From: Neostapfia colusana
Taxonomy: Eukaryota > Streptophyta > Magnoliopsida > Poales > Poaceae
NCBI GenBank assembly: GCA_030760725.1
Contig: JASWHV010000011.1
Coordinates: 10,999,501-11,063,500 of the forward strand
Length of the DNA: 64,000 bases
Direction: 5' to 3'
In this document: positions 11,608 through 23,395 of the stretch, one piece after another
Layout of the letters: each line of letters starts with the position of its first letter
Position numbering within the stretch: the stretch's first letter is position 1
Translations under genes and position numbers: made by a program
The notes under the pieces: generated by a model
The model's database searches: none
The model's input: only the letters and a program-made list of their open reading frames with translations
What the model was told of the DNA's origin: nothing

Positions 11608-13881
11608 GCCGAGAATCTTACGCGCTACCCCTGGGGATCTCGGAAAACACGAGCTAGCCCCGGAAACTTCTAATCTAGCCCCTGGACCCTCAGAAATTCA
11701 TGTAAATGCATTTAAAAATCAGTTTTAGCCCCTAGACTTAATAAGAATTAGGAAGACCTCCCTATTTTGCACACTTAGACCCCTGAAAATTTAGAAAATG
11801 AGAAATGGGGCCCTACTGCAGTGTGAATTTGCACATCAGCCCCTGAGGGTTATTAATTTCAGGAAATTGAATATGTGAATAGGATTTAAATTCAAAACAT
11901 AGGTATAGTTTCAGTTGAATTATTCTAACCCTGTTTAAAATTGGTAGAACAATCTGAGGTCTGAATTTAGAAGGGAAATAAACTTTTAAACTAAATGAGA
12001 TTGCTATTTTGTAATTTATCTCTGAAATATACCCTTTAGGCACAAAACAAATTCAAATATGTGGAAAAATGAATCTAAGTAAACAAAAAGGGGTAGGAAA
12101 ATTTATAAAGGTTCTGTTTAGGTAATTGGAACAGTAGAAATTTTTGTATGAATTTAGGTTGCTGTTTTATTGGTGGAAATTCATTTCTAGGCTAGCAAAT
12201 AAATTCTGAAAATGGGTAAAAATAAATTTAAATTGATCCTCATCAGAGATGAAGTCAAAACGTAATTTATGGGACATTTTAGATCAGAACATATTCTGTT
12301 TAGGTGATATGTCTTGTTATTTTAATATTAAAGTTCATTTGTAGGTATAGAAAATAAACCTGGAAATATAGGAAATAGGTATGCATAATTAGAAAAGGTT
12401 AAATGAGGTCCCCAAATCCAAAACTTCAAACTAAGATTTTGTAGAATATCTGAAAACCTATTTGGAGTAGGAAATTATCTTTTATGCAAATTTTGTGGCT
12501 AAGAAGTGTATTATCCAATATAGAGAATTTGTTCAAAATTGGAAATTCATATATAGTGTGCACTTAGAAATCTGAATATTAAAGTTAGAAATAATACATA
12601 TGTTTAAAAGTGCATGTATGCCTAGAATCAACACATCTAGGGTAAACACAACACTTAAAAATGTGAATGACTTTCATATGTATGTATGTGTGGTTTGCAT
12701 GAGTGGAAATATGAACTATGACTTATGGAATGTTGTTTTCTTTTTCTATGTGTGTATTGGCATGAGTAGAACCAGCCCCAGAGCAGGTTCTCACCTTTCA
12801 AGATCAAGACTTTCCATTCCCGGAGCAGCAGGAAGAAGGCAAGTGTCCTTGACCACTTTGATCCTATACTAGGATGTGTAGTTAGAATTTAATTGCATTG
12901 TCAATATGGAATATGATACCCAAGCTAGAAAGTTCCCCTAGAATTGCATTATCTTGTTTCCTTGTAGCCTTGGGTTGGGAGTTACTTTATTATGTCATTC
13001 ATTAATACTATTCATGCTTAGCCATGCTTAGAATGGGATAAATGGGATATGAGATCATCAACTTGTTTACTTTACCCTTGAATGAGATATTATGAATCAT
13101 GTAGAGGTAGGGATCTAGGCAAGTTGGATGCTTTGGTTGGTGCTGCGTGCACGAGACTCGGGTTTGTGTATAGTACTTGCCTGGATCCTATGGACCGGTT
13201 CATGGAGCATGTAACCTGGCTTTACCGTGCCAACCACATGCTGAGATGGGGCAGCTTTGCCAATTAATTAGGCGTATCTCTGGCGTAGCATGGGTGTTTG
13301 GATGGTGCGGGGAGTAGGTGTTAGCTGGACTACCATATGAACTGCAAGGCTCAAGAGGGGGCCACTGCAGCGAGGTTGGAGCCTCTTGTATGCTGTTAGG
13401 GGTGAAACCTCAGTGGGCCCATGCTCGTCGGAAATCCCTTTGTAAAGGCCTCGTAGTGATCTCTCGGCTACACACCATGGAAGTGTGAACGTGGTTCGCG
13501 GCCACTGGCATAATGGAGGTTCTTTTAGTCCACCCGGCAACGGGGGATGAAATCACTACATGTGGGTATAGTGGTGCAAACTCTGTAGAGTCAAAACTGT
13601 CATGACAGCCGTGCTCACGGTCAAGAGCGGCTTGGACTTATTCATAATTAGAGGATGAGGACTTGGGAAGTTGAGGATGTTAAGCGGGGAGCTTAACATT
13701 GGAAATGATGTTATGGTTACTTGATATTGATGATGGGTTAGGGAATTGGGACCATTTCACCTATGTAGTAATGTAGGTGCCTAATAAGCTAAGGTTATAG
13801 GTATTTATTGCGTAGTGCTTTACCCATGAGTTCAACCTCTCCTTGCTCTAGCCATGCATGACATAATTTTCCCACACTTGC

Positions 13882-13900
13882 TGAGTACCAACGGTACTCA
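13882..13900 (+). other. Conserved hairpin near the 3' end of solo LTR S
   Basis: TGAGTACC and GGTACTCA form a perfect 8-bp inverted repeat around a 3-base loop, 344 bp before the LTR end. The context CTTGCTGAGTAC is shared with the LTRs of A, B, C and D. Confidence 0.8.
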
Positions 13901-14249
13901 TGCTTGCTTTTCTGTTGGTTTAAATTGCTGCTCAGGCCAAGGGAATGACGTGGTGTACAACGACCAAGACTTCGGACCCAAAGAAGGATTCTAGGTTCAC
14001 GGAGTCCCCCGGGCAACGCCTGTGATGAAGCCCACGAGACTTATTTTCCGCTGCTGTTTTATTTATATGTTATGAACATATTATCATCCATCGAGACGTT
14101 ATGCTATGTAAGACTTATTTATATTCGGATACTTGGCTTGTAATATAATGATGCTTCGCTATTTGTCATCACATGTATGAGAAATTGATCCTGGCATACA
14201 TGTGATATTCACTCGGTCGTTCTTCGGAGAAACCGGGTGTGACAGTGTA

Positions 14250-16092
14250 GTTTATGACTTCCTGTAAAAATTTCGAAGTCATTGTAGATCAGGATCTTGA
14301 GTTATGTCCAAATCATTCTAGTTCATCTATTATGTTCATTAGGAAACTTAGTTAGTTATAAAGTAAAACACTAAGACAATTTTAGTTCATTGAGTTTTCT
14401 TTGCACAACATAGGCAAAACAAGCCCTTCTGGCATTTCCACACAGCCTCTGTCCTTAAGAAATCAAGTTATTAATTCTCCGAACTGCATTATAAATTTGT
14501 GCATATACATTTCAATAGGATTCACAACGAAGGGGATTCGATGGAGTGATTCATTGAAGTGGATCAGACTCTGGAGCATCAAGGGGTTGATCAGTAAGGA
14601 TCACTAACTGCTTATATATACTACTACTCTGCAAAACAGGCAAGCTCTGGTTTGCATTTAACAGCTGTTAAGTTTTTACTTTGTATTCACTCTTTTGGTT
14701 AAGATATGAAATGTGCATTAGGTCTAGTGCTTTGATACTCCTCTTGCATGACCAAATAAACCCATGGAGTATTGGGTAGATGTCTTTTCATTGTATAGAA
14801 CTGCCATGCTTAAGTAAGGTTCGGTAGAAGTCGAGTGGTCAGATGCTACTCGCATGATTAGGAAAACAGGGGCATACGGGATTGGTTCAGAAAATTGTTA
14901 GCAAGTTAAAGTTCAGACCGGCAGGTTGTAGGAGCAGCAGGACATAGGGGCCTGAGTGCATTAGACCTGTCCATGTCGGTCAAGGACCGATCCGTATGTG
15001 GCCCTGTGGAGCAAGTTTGAGATGTGTACCGGACTCATGCTGGCTATATGGGACCCAGTCAACCAATGTACCTCGGGAAGCTTGCGTTGAGCCTTTTCGG
15101 GTCGGCTCAGGCGAGAGGGCCGGTGTGCAGTATGTGGGTAACACTCTCATGACATCTCATGTCGGTAGGTGCACCATGAGGGTGGCCACTGTATGGGGCG
15201 ACTTGATCGATTCAACGTGGGTGAAACAGGGGAAAGGCTGCCACGTATGACGTCAGTGATAGTTGCCGTAGGCAACGTTGAGTACGGGCGTACGTGTCGT
15301 GTAGTCCGGGTGTTATTGATTTGAATCACCGTCGTTAGCGGAAAGGATTGAGCATACTTGTTCTCATAGTCGTGACGTAGTAAGAACTTGCATGAGAAAG
15401 GAACTAATCACTATGGTTTGAAGTTCATACTAGCTTTGTGATGTATTTTTGATGAATAGCTAGAGCAAACTCGATTCATTTCCACCGTGAGCAAATTACA
15501 TCAGGGGAAAGCGTTTCTTGTTTGATTGTGGACTACCGATGTGGCGTGCCCAAGGTTACTATTAATTTGCTGCTAATAGGACTTGAAAGTAAGGATTCAC
15601 ATTTAGGCGAGTGTATTATGCATTATGCTATCCTATTTTACGTTTATACCCTCATGTAGAGTTTCATGACTAGGTTTGACGGTTAAGTCTTGCTGAGCTT
15701 TATGCTCATGGATACTATCCTAGTTGTTTTGCAGGTATTGACTATGCTTATGAGGATGGTTACTGATGAGACTCGGAAACCTCCGAGTGGTTACTCATGA
15801 GCATCCTCACCGCTGCGGTTTGATATTCGTGTTGCTAGTAAGAAAAGTCCGCGGGATGGATTGTTTCTTTGTTGCTAAGTTAGAAATGAGTCGTGAGAGT
15901 TGTAGTCTTCCGCTGTAGTAATATTTTAGGTAAGGTATTTGTAAAATACTCTTGTACGCTTCCACAAAACGCTTTGTGTAATATGTGTTTCCTCGACCCG
16001 TATGCTGTTGGGTGCCACATCGCACGGCACCACCAGGCGCGGTCCTCGAGCGAGCGGCACGGCCCCGTGATCGGGTCTGGGCCCCGCGCACA
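14250..16092 (+). mobile_element. 3' LTR of gypsy element A, second segment
   Basis: The A LTR resumes after the GTGTA duplication. It contains the CTTGCTGAGC hairpin about 384 bp from the proposed end and a GC-rich terminal patch ending GCGCACA. The right boundary is approximate. Confidence 0.65.
15694..15708 (+). other. Conserved hairpin near the 3' end of LTR A
   Basis: TGAGC TTTAT GCTCA: a 5-bp stem with a 5-base loop in the same TTGCTGAG context as the other elements. Both arms differ from the GTAC version in a matched way. Confidence 0.65.
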
Positions 16093-17825
16093 AAGTACTT
16101 GTCAAAGTTGCTGGTCTAAATGTGTCCCTAGTAGTTCAAGCTAGCAAGACATGTAATAAAACCAGATAACACAAAGGATGCAAGCACTTCTTTTTTTGTT
16201 TTTTCTCCTTATTTTGTGGGGCTTTCGTATCTTGTTTTTCACTTGCCTTTTTCTTCTGTCTTTCTTTTTTTTTAGAATGTGCTGCACAAGAAGAACACAA
16301 TTCACGCCAATCAAAGATATCTCGTTGGTCTGTCACATATTTTTCTGCACAATATTTCAAGAACAATTAGGCACCGTTAGAGGCCTCAAATCTAAAATAA
16401 CTTACCAGCAATATTATAGATATATCTCTCCTTATTTATGAAGTATATAAAGACCTATTTTTGGATCAGAACAATAGGAGATATTGCTCTTGAAATACAG
16501 ACTGTTCAGAAATTCTAGATCAAGAACATATCCAGATCTAATGCACTTTTGACCGTGATAACTGTATTTCCTGGAAAAGATATGAATACAGAAGTTGTAG
16601 ATAACTCCTCAGCCTTTCTAGAAAGTACAGGATCACCGAAATCTGAGTTCGTATATATGAGCGAGATATGATCAAAATACTGAACTGGACAGAGATGAAT
16701 CTGATCTAGACGTGATAACATGATTCAAAAGGATGAATCTACATAATGCAAAACTCAAACGAAATCCAAAAACACTTTCTAAACCAGCAATATGACTCAA
16801 CCACGGACACAAACTTAACAAAACCGTTTTGAAATACAATGTTGCAAAGGCTCAATGGAGGTTTGGACAAAGTGATGAACAGATTAACTAAACTACAAGT
16901 TTTTTGTGGCTTTTTTGTGGACTCTATGTATGAAAAAAACTAATCTATTGTATAGATGAAATTACCTAACGGGCAACCTGGAAGTTGATACCAATTGATG
17001 AGTAAAAGCATAGTAGCTGATCTTCCGACAGGTAATGCATAAGTCGATTGATGGAGATCTCGACATTGATGATCCGAGGCTCTCGAGGAGAACACGAACA
17101 GCCCCTGCAATCACTACACCACCGCTCTGATGGTTATCAACCGTGCTTCACAAGCTTGACCTCACCAAGATGGACAATCCCTGCAAGTGCAACTGAACAC
17201 GAGCAAAAACGAAGAAGAAGCAATATGGATTACTAAGTTGGGGTCTCACAAAGGAATGAACAGCAAAACTGTGTAAAAAGATTAATCTAAGCAAAACTTA
17301 ATTTTTTGTGGTGGCTACTATGGAGAATAAATAGGTGGGAGGACATCTAAGGGTGTTGGGTTCGTGACCTAACCCTAAGACACGAAAATAATAGACTTGT
17401 ACTTGATACAAGGCCCAATGGCCCAATATGATGGCACAACATACTGACAGATTCTGAACTCAATTTTGTTTCGGCGATTCCCGTCGACTCCAGAGTAATT
17501 TTGATATGGGACCAGCGGCATTTGAATGTATGTGCTCTCCCATTTTCCGTGCATATGTAGAACATCCAAAATGAAGCCATATGCGACTTGGCATTTGTTT
17601 TAGCGTGAAGTGCTCTTGGGTTCTGAGTTAGACTCGATTTTGAGTTGGGCTTGGCCTCTATCTTCTTTCGACGTATTCCCTGGTCCTCCATGCCCCTACA
17701 CCTTCCTCCAAGTACTCCTTGAACCTCTCCATGGATCATAATCACAATTAAGTCATTAGGTAGCAATCTATTCTCAAAAACATATAACAAAACATATAAG
17801 AACGAGTTCACCTGTAATTCAACTA
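16093..17825. other. Unresolved retroelement-like sequence
   Basis: No gene is recognised. On the minus strand there is a CTATTTATTC TATA-like motif (near 17330), a TTGGTATCAACTTCC stretch resembling a primer-binding site (near 16985-17000), and an AT-rich leader-like stretch (16500-16760). It may be an LTR plus leader of another element that replaced the interior of F3. The short open frames contain no recognisable domain. Confidence 0.35.
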
Positions 17826-17999
17826 TTGTGTGTAAACTCTAATGATTGCATCTTGTATTTTCAATGGAGTGTCGTGTGTATCTATAGGAGTGATTTCCTC
17901 ATCATTGCACCTAAATGTAAGCCTCTATCCGAGATTTCCAAACCTGAAAATCAATGCCATCGAACACATATGGTTTTGCAGAACATCTCTCCATTGAAT
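17826..17999 (-). pseudogene. Sirevirus F3 gag N-terminus (fragment)
   Basis: On the minus strand an ATG at about 17999 begins MERCSAKPYVFDG followed by DFQVWKSRIEAYI. This is the start of a copia gag, whose family typically reads PYVFDGxNFxxWKxRMEAY. A TAG follows after about 28 codons and a recognisable trace continues for roughly 100 bases. It starts just after the primer-binding site and LTR of F3, which confirms that element's orientation. The rest of gag and all of pol are missing. Confidence 0.7.
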
Positions 18000-18039
18000 G
18001 TAATATAAAACCGGCAAAGATTGTTAGATTAGTACAACT

Positions 18040-18053
18040 TGGCTCTGATATCA
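18040..18053 (-). other. Primer-binding site of Sirevirus F3
   Basis: Read on the minus strand the site is GATATCAGAGCCAAG, adjoining the LTR end. The TATCAGAGCC core matches the initiator-methionine tRNA 3' end used by most plant LTR elements. Confidence 0.75.
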
Positions 18054-18055
18054 CA

Positions 18056-19328
18056 TGTAGTATCAAGGACACAAGATCAGCTACCAGAAGGGGGTGAATG
18101 GTGGCTTATACAAAGATTTCAGCAGAAGACTCAACCCCTCAACCAAAAATTGATCTGTCTTAAAAACACGTGTGCGTGAGTAGGTTCTTTGACCTAAAAC
18201 ATGATAAAAAAACTCTAGAGATAGTATAGAAACGAAATAGGAACCCAGTGTAACAAGAATCACGTTAATAGGTTGAGTAAAACTCAAGTTATGATAAAAA
18301 ATGTGACCAAAGGTCAGTCTGATCTGCCTGAGCAAAGATCCAATCTATAATGCTGCAAAATGTCATGTGTAAATTGTGAATCATTTCTCCAATGACCTTG
18401 AAATTTTCAGATATTATAGATAATTGAGTTGGGAATATAACACAAAAATCACATTAATTGGATGGATAGAACAATAGTTATGACTCAAAACGTGATCAAA
18501 GGTCGGCTGAAAATAAACGGATGCGAGAAAACAAATACTACGAACAAAAACAGCGTCTGAACAACCGGATTCCGACTCCAACTAGGATTCACATCCGAAC
18601 CTACCTAAGACCAACTTTTCATGTCCAAACATGCTGAAATCACATCACAAACTTGTGACAACCTCCGCACACGTTCAAACACCTTCACCATGCCATGGAA
18701 CCATCTTGCCGCGTCCATGCACCCCTTGCACATGTGCACATCTTTCAAACACTTTCAACCTTCACTTTTCATCGACCAAACATATTGGAATCACGTCACA
18801 ACCTCATGCCATTCCTACACTTGTGCCCATGACTTCCACACACGTTTGCAACACCACTTGACACGTCTCAAGTACCTTCGTATGCATTGTTCTTGATCCA
18901 AACATGTTGCATGATATCTTTGATTGCCTCAACCACAAATCCTCCTGAATTTTGTTGTTGAACCGCAACTTCTCCCTATGTTTATTACAAGGATCACCAT
19001 CACTAGCCATGTCTTGACCTCACGCAACACCTGCACATGAGCAAACAATGAATTCCTTGCGAGCACAAGTCCACGACTTGATTCTGGTTAGTCCACACCA
19101 CAACACTTTGCATGAAATCCCCACACAAACATGTTGCTCGAATTCAAACCACCATAAAACCTGAAAAACTCAGTCTATAAGAACCAAGCATTCTCTCCTA
19201 CACATCAAGGACAAGCTTAACATGGCCCATGTCAAACCACACGTCAAGCACCATGTGAATGCACAAAACTTTACATTAACCTTACCATAACACTCCATTG
19301 CTAAGGTATTCAGCACCTAGGTCTTACA
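18056..19328 (-). mobile_element. 5' LTR of Sirevirus F3 (minus strand)
   Basis: Read on the minus strand the LTR begins TGTAAGACCTAGGTGCTGAAT and ends CTTGATACTACA (1273 bp). It resembles LTR F1 at both ends (TGTGAGACCTATGTGTGCTG and GATCCTACA). A primer-binding site and gag start follow it. On its outer side is the RNase H remnant of F2 on the opposite strand, so F3 probably inserted into F2 and later lost its left part. The 5-bp flanks (TCACA and CTGTT) are not a matching pair, as expected if only one end survives. Confidence 0.8.
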
Positions 19329-19330
19329 CT

Positions 19331-19467
19331 GTTAAGAAAACTCTGTCATTCACCATGTTTATACCAAACAAAAATTTGTTGATATTTTTAACAAAACCTT
19401 TTATATTTCACTCGTTATTATTACATATTGGGTGATCTAGAGTTTATGCATCGCCATAGATTGAATT
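19331..19467 (+). pseudogene. Sirevirus F2 RNase H C-terminus (decayed)
   Basis: A + strand trace of the same copia RNase H end as at 2-238. The peptide FVDIFNKTF aligns with the usual LADIFTKPL, and the sequence ends in CGCCATAGATTGAATTGAGG. Frames are broken. The element's upstream part is missing beyond F3. Confidence 0.7.
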
Positions 19468-20446
19468 GAGGGGACTTTTGGCACTTGGGAATTCTATGTG
19501 TGAACCGGAATTTAAAAGTAATATGAGCATAGTATTTCATACATAATGACATTGTAATCCATTGTACATACGAATAGTTACTTACTACATTGACTCATGT
19601 TTTTACATTTTATTGTTTTTGCCTTAACTAGCAATTGGAATAAATCCTCGCACTAAATCTGGTCATGATCGAGCTTTATTTGATGTTTCAATCTTGTTTC
19701 ATGCTCAAAAGTTCTTTCAATGTTGAGAAATTGGACACAATAGCCCACATGCTGAGCTCTTATGGTCGAAGTAAAAAACTAGAAAGATCAAGAGAATATG
19801 CATTGATCAAACTTTTTATTTTGTTATTTCTTATCATTTCATTTAGATATGAAATTTGAAGGAGTTGTGTATAACTAAAACCATGTACTTAAGCTTCTTA
19901 CTGCCTCATGATACAGGCTTGGCATGATTGGTTAGAATAAGCATGATGTTGCATATATTCTTTTGCAAAATACATGTAATAAAATATACAACAACATGTG
20001 TCATGGTTTCAAGCTCTAAGATAGTTGAAGAGGGAGATATTGACTTGCATGAATGATAATTATACTCGATCTCAAGCATGGCTTAGACTACTTTATGTAT
20101 TGTTTTGATTGATAGTTTTAGTTACTTGATAGTATAACTTAGATGAGCTTTTCTCTATATGTATATATCATATTTTGCTCATACGAGATTTAAAACTTCT
20201 CCCTTTCATATGTTGGTGAATACATTATCAAAAGTGGAGAAATATGGTCACATATTGCACATTCACAAGTGTTTTACATGTTCTACCCATGGAGAGTACC
20301 ATACTTAAGAGGGGAATTTGTTAAGGGGGATAGTTTCTTCATGAAGAGGGAGAAATTTTTTTCTTTTGTCAAAACTTCTTATGAAATGTGAATGAGCCAA
20401 TGTTCGGTTCTTGGTAGTGTTGTCAATAAATTAATAAAGCGGGAGA
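19468..20446 (+). other. Sirevirus F2 3' untranslated region with polypurine tracts
   Basis: This parallels 239-1230, with the same order of motifs (ATATGAGCATAGTATTTCAT near 19520). Purine tracts near 20320-20350 and AAAGCGGGAGAG just before the LTR start are interrupted by element B. Confidence 0.75.
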
Positions 20447-20824
20447 GTGTGTGTGACGCCCTCAATTCTGTGGAAAGCCACGGAACCGAGAACTAATGCA
20501 TATGTGTGCCCAGGATGTTCATCACACATACACATACGTTCCACAAACTGAATTCAGATTATATATTACCACGAATAACAGAGTTTATTACAACACCTCA
20601 TGAGTCTTGGACTCATGCTCACAGCGGAAGTCTTATTTCTATGCAGCGGAAATCTTTATTTTAATGCGGAAGCAAAACTAATGCGGAAGCAAAACTAAGC
20701 AGAAGTGGCTCCATCTCTACTCCCTCCACAGGCAAGGTTGAGAACAGATCACACGCCATATTGTTCCACTTGATCTTCATAGTAGGCTTCTCCTGCTGCT
20801 GAGGATGAAGTAATAATGCAAGGT

Positions 20825-20844
20825 TGAGTACAATAACGTACTCA
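20825..20844 (-). other. Conserved hairpin near the 3' end of LTR B (left copy)
   Basis: TGAGTAC and GTACTCA around a 6-base loop, 373 bp from the LTR 3' end. The right-hand LTR copy (28638-28657) has one arm changed to TTAGTAC. Confidence 0.8.
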
Positions 20845-22764
20845 GCAAGTGCGGGAAAACACATGATATGCATCTCATGAACAAGGTAGGCATAAAAGGT
20901 TTATTTGCAGAGAAGCAGTTCTGTAATACCAGGATAAAACAGCAACTTAACTTTAGATGAATGTAATCCCAGCATGAATTAAATTACCAACATACCTCCA
21001 TCACTTCCCGTGTTCCATCCAAACATTAACCAATCCTTTATTCGTACTCACGAATACCTCCTCGTATTCGCTACCATTTCATCTCACAAATCAACCTCGT
21101 CTCACACCGAGACCAATCTCATGTCATGACCCAACAGTCATGCAACCATCTCATCTCCCGGACTCAACAGTCCCAAACCAAACCATAACCAAGAACCTTC
21201 CCAATAACCATTCCAATAACCATCCCAGTAACCATCCCATCTAATCATGGCAGTTTAGCCAGGTGCTCGTGACCGTAAGCTCGGCTATCATGATAGTTTT
21301 AATAACTCTGCAGAGTTTGCACCTCTTTACCCACAAGTTTGTGATTTCGTCACCCGTCGGCGACTGCAGAACCTCCATTATACCAGTACACAACCGTCGG
21401 TGTATGGTCAAGAGATCACAAAATAGCCTTTACAAAGGGGTTACTAGATGTATGGACTCACTAAGGTTTCACCGGCAGGCTAGAATCTCCAATTCTCCCA
21501 CCCACGGGCCCCCTCTTGTGCCATGCAGTTCCCAGGGCAGTCCTCACTCGACTCCCATTCCCCGCACCCTCCACAGTCCATAACACCCTAGCAACTTACC
21601 TAATTACTCAGCTAAGCCGCACCCATACTTGGCCTTGTGGTGGCACTGTTATCCTGGCATGTGCATGCATGAACCGGTCCTTAGATCTACAGCAAGTAAA
21701 ACCACCATCTCATGCTACCTCATTCACAAACCCAGGCTTGCCTAGATCTCCCTCCGATCCATGTTCATTATTAACATCAGTTTCTGTTTATCAATACGAG
21801 TGCAATTAGCTAGACACATCTATCTCGCTTCCCAATCCCATAGACTCAGCGAAGCATAAAACAAAAACCATACCCGACTCATAAACTTCCCAGGCAACAA
21901 GGGTGGTTCAAACAAAACTAGTAAACTCCTATAAAAAGGGTTTCCCATCATGTTTGACTCAGCACACACACCTTTTCGCAAAACAAAATAGTTTTACCCA
22001 AAACATAGGATCAACATGGTCAAGGAGCACTTGCCTTGTTCTTGCGGTTCCGGTTGTTCTTGATTCTCAAAACCTTGTTGCTGTAGCTCGTCGTAGACAG
22101 CTCCCTGAGCTTGTTCTGCTAGGTAGGGTCACGTGCATAAAAGATTCACAGCAATCAATATCATGCGCAGACCTTGAACTAGATGCGATGATGCGCATGC
22201 ATGCTATCCTATGATTTTTATTAGATTGGTGTGCTCTTGCATGGCATGCATGGGCAGAGGTGTTCAGATCAAAGGCGGACGTGGCGATGATCTTATCTTT
22301 AGATCAAACTGATCATCGAGTGATCTGCCCACAAGAAGGCTTCTGTTGGAAAGGAATTGAAGAACAGATGCAAAGAGATGAACACAATGATATTGAAGTC
22401 CTACCTCTCATTCTTCTTTACTTCGAGGTCCTCCTCAGACCGCTCGGTTCTCCTCAGACGATCTGCTTCAGCGATGGTTTGCTCAGCGAGTTAGGGCTAG
22501 GGCTCTAAGTCTTCGGCTCAGGAGTTGAAAGAGAAGTTTGTGGTTTCGGCCAGAGGTTTTGGGTTCTTTTTATAATCGGGAAGAGAAGAGTCCTAATCTG
22601 ATTGGATCCCGAATAAGAGTCTTATTCAGATCTTTGTTAGATCCCGACGTCTTATCTTTGGTAACATCGTGGAGTTTAGATCGGTTTTCGTTGCGTACCG
22701 GTATCTTTACGCGTAAAAACCGCTCCAGACTCGTTACCTCCGCGGTGATGAGCTCCGGAAGCTC

Positions 22765-23216
22765 CACGTGTCCTTCCGAGCCTGGTATCTCTTCTCCCAC
22801 AGAGACGAGCTCCGGTTGTGCCGCGTGTCAATCGACCGAGACCTCCCCCTCCTTTGGAGGTGAGCTCCGCGCACGCCACGTGTTGGTGCCGGTCTTTCCT
22901 CTTCTTCTTTCCTCAGGGACGTGCCCCGCGGTCGACACGTGTCCAATAGAACAGGACCTCTCGCAGGTGAGCTCCGAGATCGACACGTATCCCGCGCGGA
23001 TGGTCCTCTAATTTCCACGAGGACTAGCTCCGAGGATGACACGTGTCCTGCGGAAATGCCTTTGCTTCTTTCGCAGAGGCTAGATCCGTGGGCAACACGT
23101 GTCCCACAGGATCGGACCTCTCCTCTTTGCGGAGATGAGTCACGAGCCTGCCATGTAGCCAGCTTGGCGGCGGCCTCTCCCCACTTCGCAGGGATGAGCT
23201 CCGATCACGCCACGTG
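22765..23216 (-). promoter_or_regulatory. G-box cluster in U3 of the element B 3' LTR
   Basis: Six perfect CACGTG palindromes lie at 22765, 22877, 22936, 23040, 23096 and 23211, usually preceded by an AGCTCCG-like block. They are 190-650 bp upstream of the TATA box for minus-strand transcription. CACGTG is the core bound by plant bZIP and bHLH factors and occurs in abscisic-acid and light response elements. The 5' LTR has the same array at about 30578-31029. Confidence 0.75.
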
Positions 23217-23368
23217 GCCTGCTGACCACGGAAGTTGCCTTCGACGCACTCTAAGGGCTTTATTGGCTATTCTTTTGATAATTCTTTCTGTCCCTATTTT
23301 CCATTAAAATGTTTCCTTTTCATAGGATACGAACATATGCTGACACCCGAGATGAGGGTGTCACAATT

Positions 23369-23384
23369 CTACCCCCCTTAAATT
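23369..23384 (-). other. Polypurine tract of element B
   Basis: Read on the minus strand, TTTAAGGGGGGTAGAAT abuts the 3' LTR start. It matches the tracts of A, C and D in position and form. Confidence 0.85.
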
Positions 23385-23395
23385 GAATCTCGCCC

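Larger units (their letters stand above)
10691..14244 (+). mobile_element. Solo LTR S of a Tekay-like gypsy element
   Basis: The sequence begins TGTAACACCCC and ends CCGGGTGTGACA (3554 bp). It is flanked by perfect 5-bp duplications GTGTA at 10686-10690 and 14245-14249. No internal region is present, so it is a solo LTR left by recombination between the two LTRs of a complete element. It shares the CTTGCTGAGTAC hairpin of the other Tekay-like LTRs here. Open frames in its GC-rich part (10718-11180) have no recognisable domain. Confidence 0.93.
2933..16092 (+). mobile_element. Tekay/Del-like Ty3/gypsy element A (5'-truncated in window, with nested solo LTR)
   Basis: The element runs leader, gag, protease, reverse transcriptase, RNase H, integrase, chromodomain, polypurine tract and 3' LTR. 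The 5' LTR and primer-binding site are not in the window. The 3' LTR begins TGTAAAAGTCCC at 8307 and is split at 10690/14245 by solo LTR S. Without S it would be about 4.2 kb, in the long-LTR range of Tekay chromoviruses. The right end near 16092 (GCGCACA) is a judgement, because no partner LTR is available. Coding capacity is destroyed by many stops and frameshifts, so it is an old copy. Confidence 0.75.
20452..23365 (-). mobile_element. 3' LTR of element B
   Basis: In + coordinates the LTR runs from TGTGACGCCCTC to GGTGTCACA. The U3 end is on the right. It holds a G-box cluster (22765-23216), a TATA box (near 22567-22576) and a hairpin (20825-20844). Open frames across it (for example 22538-23011) are by-products of the repeats. 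Confidence 0.95.

Noticed and set aside
22538..23042. Overlapping frames of 102-157 codons in the LTRs of element B
   Set aside because: Open on both strands over the G-box cluster and repeated in the other LTR. No domain, so they are by-products of composition.
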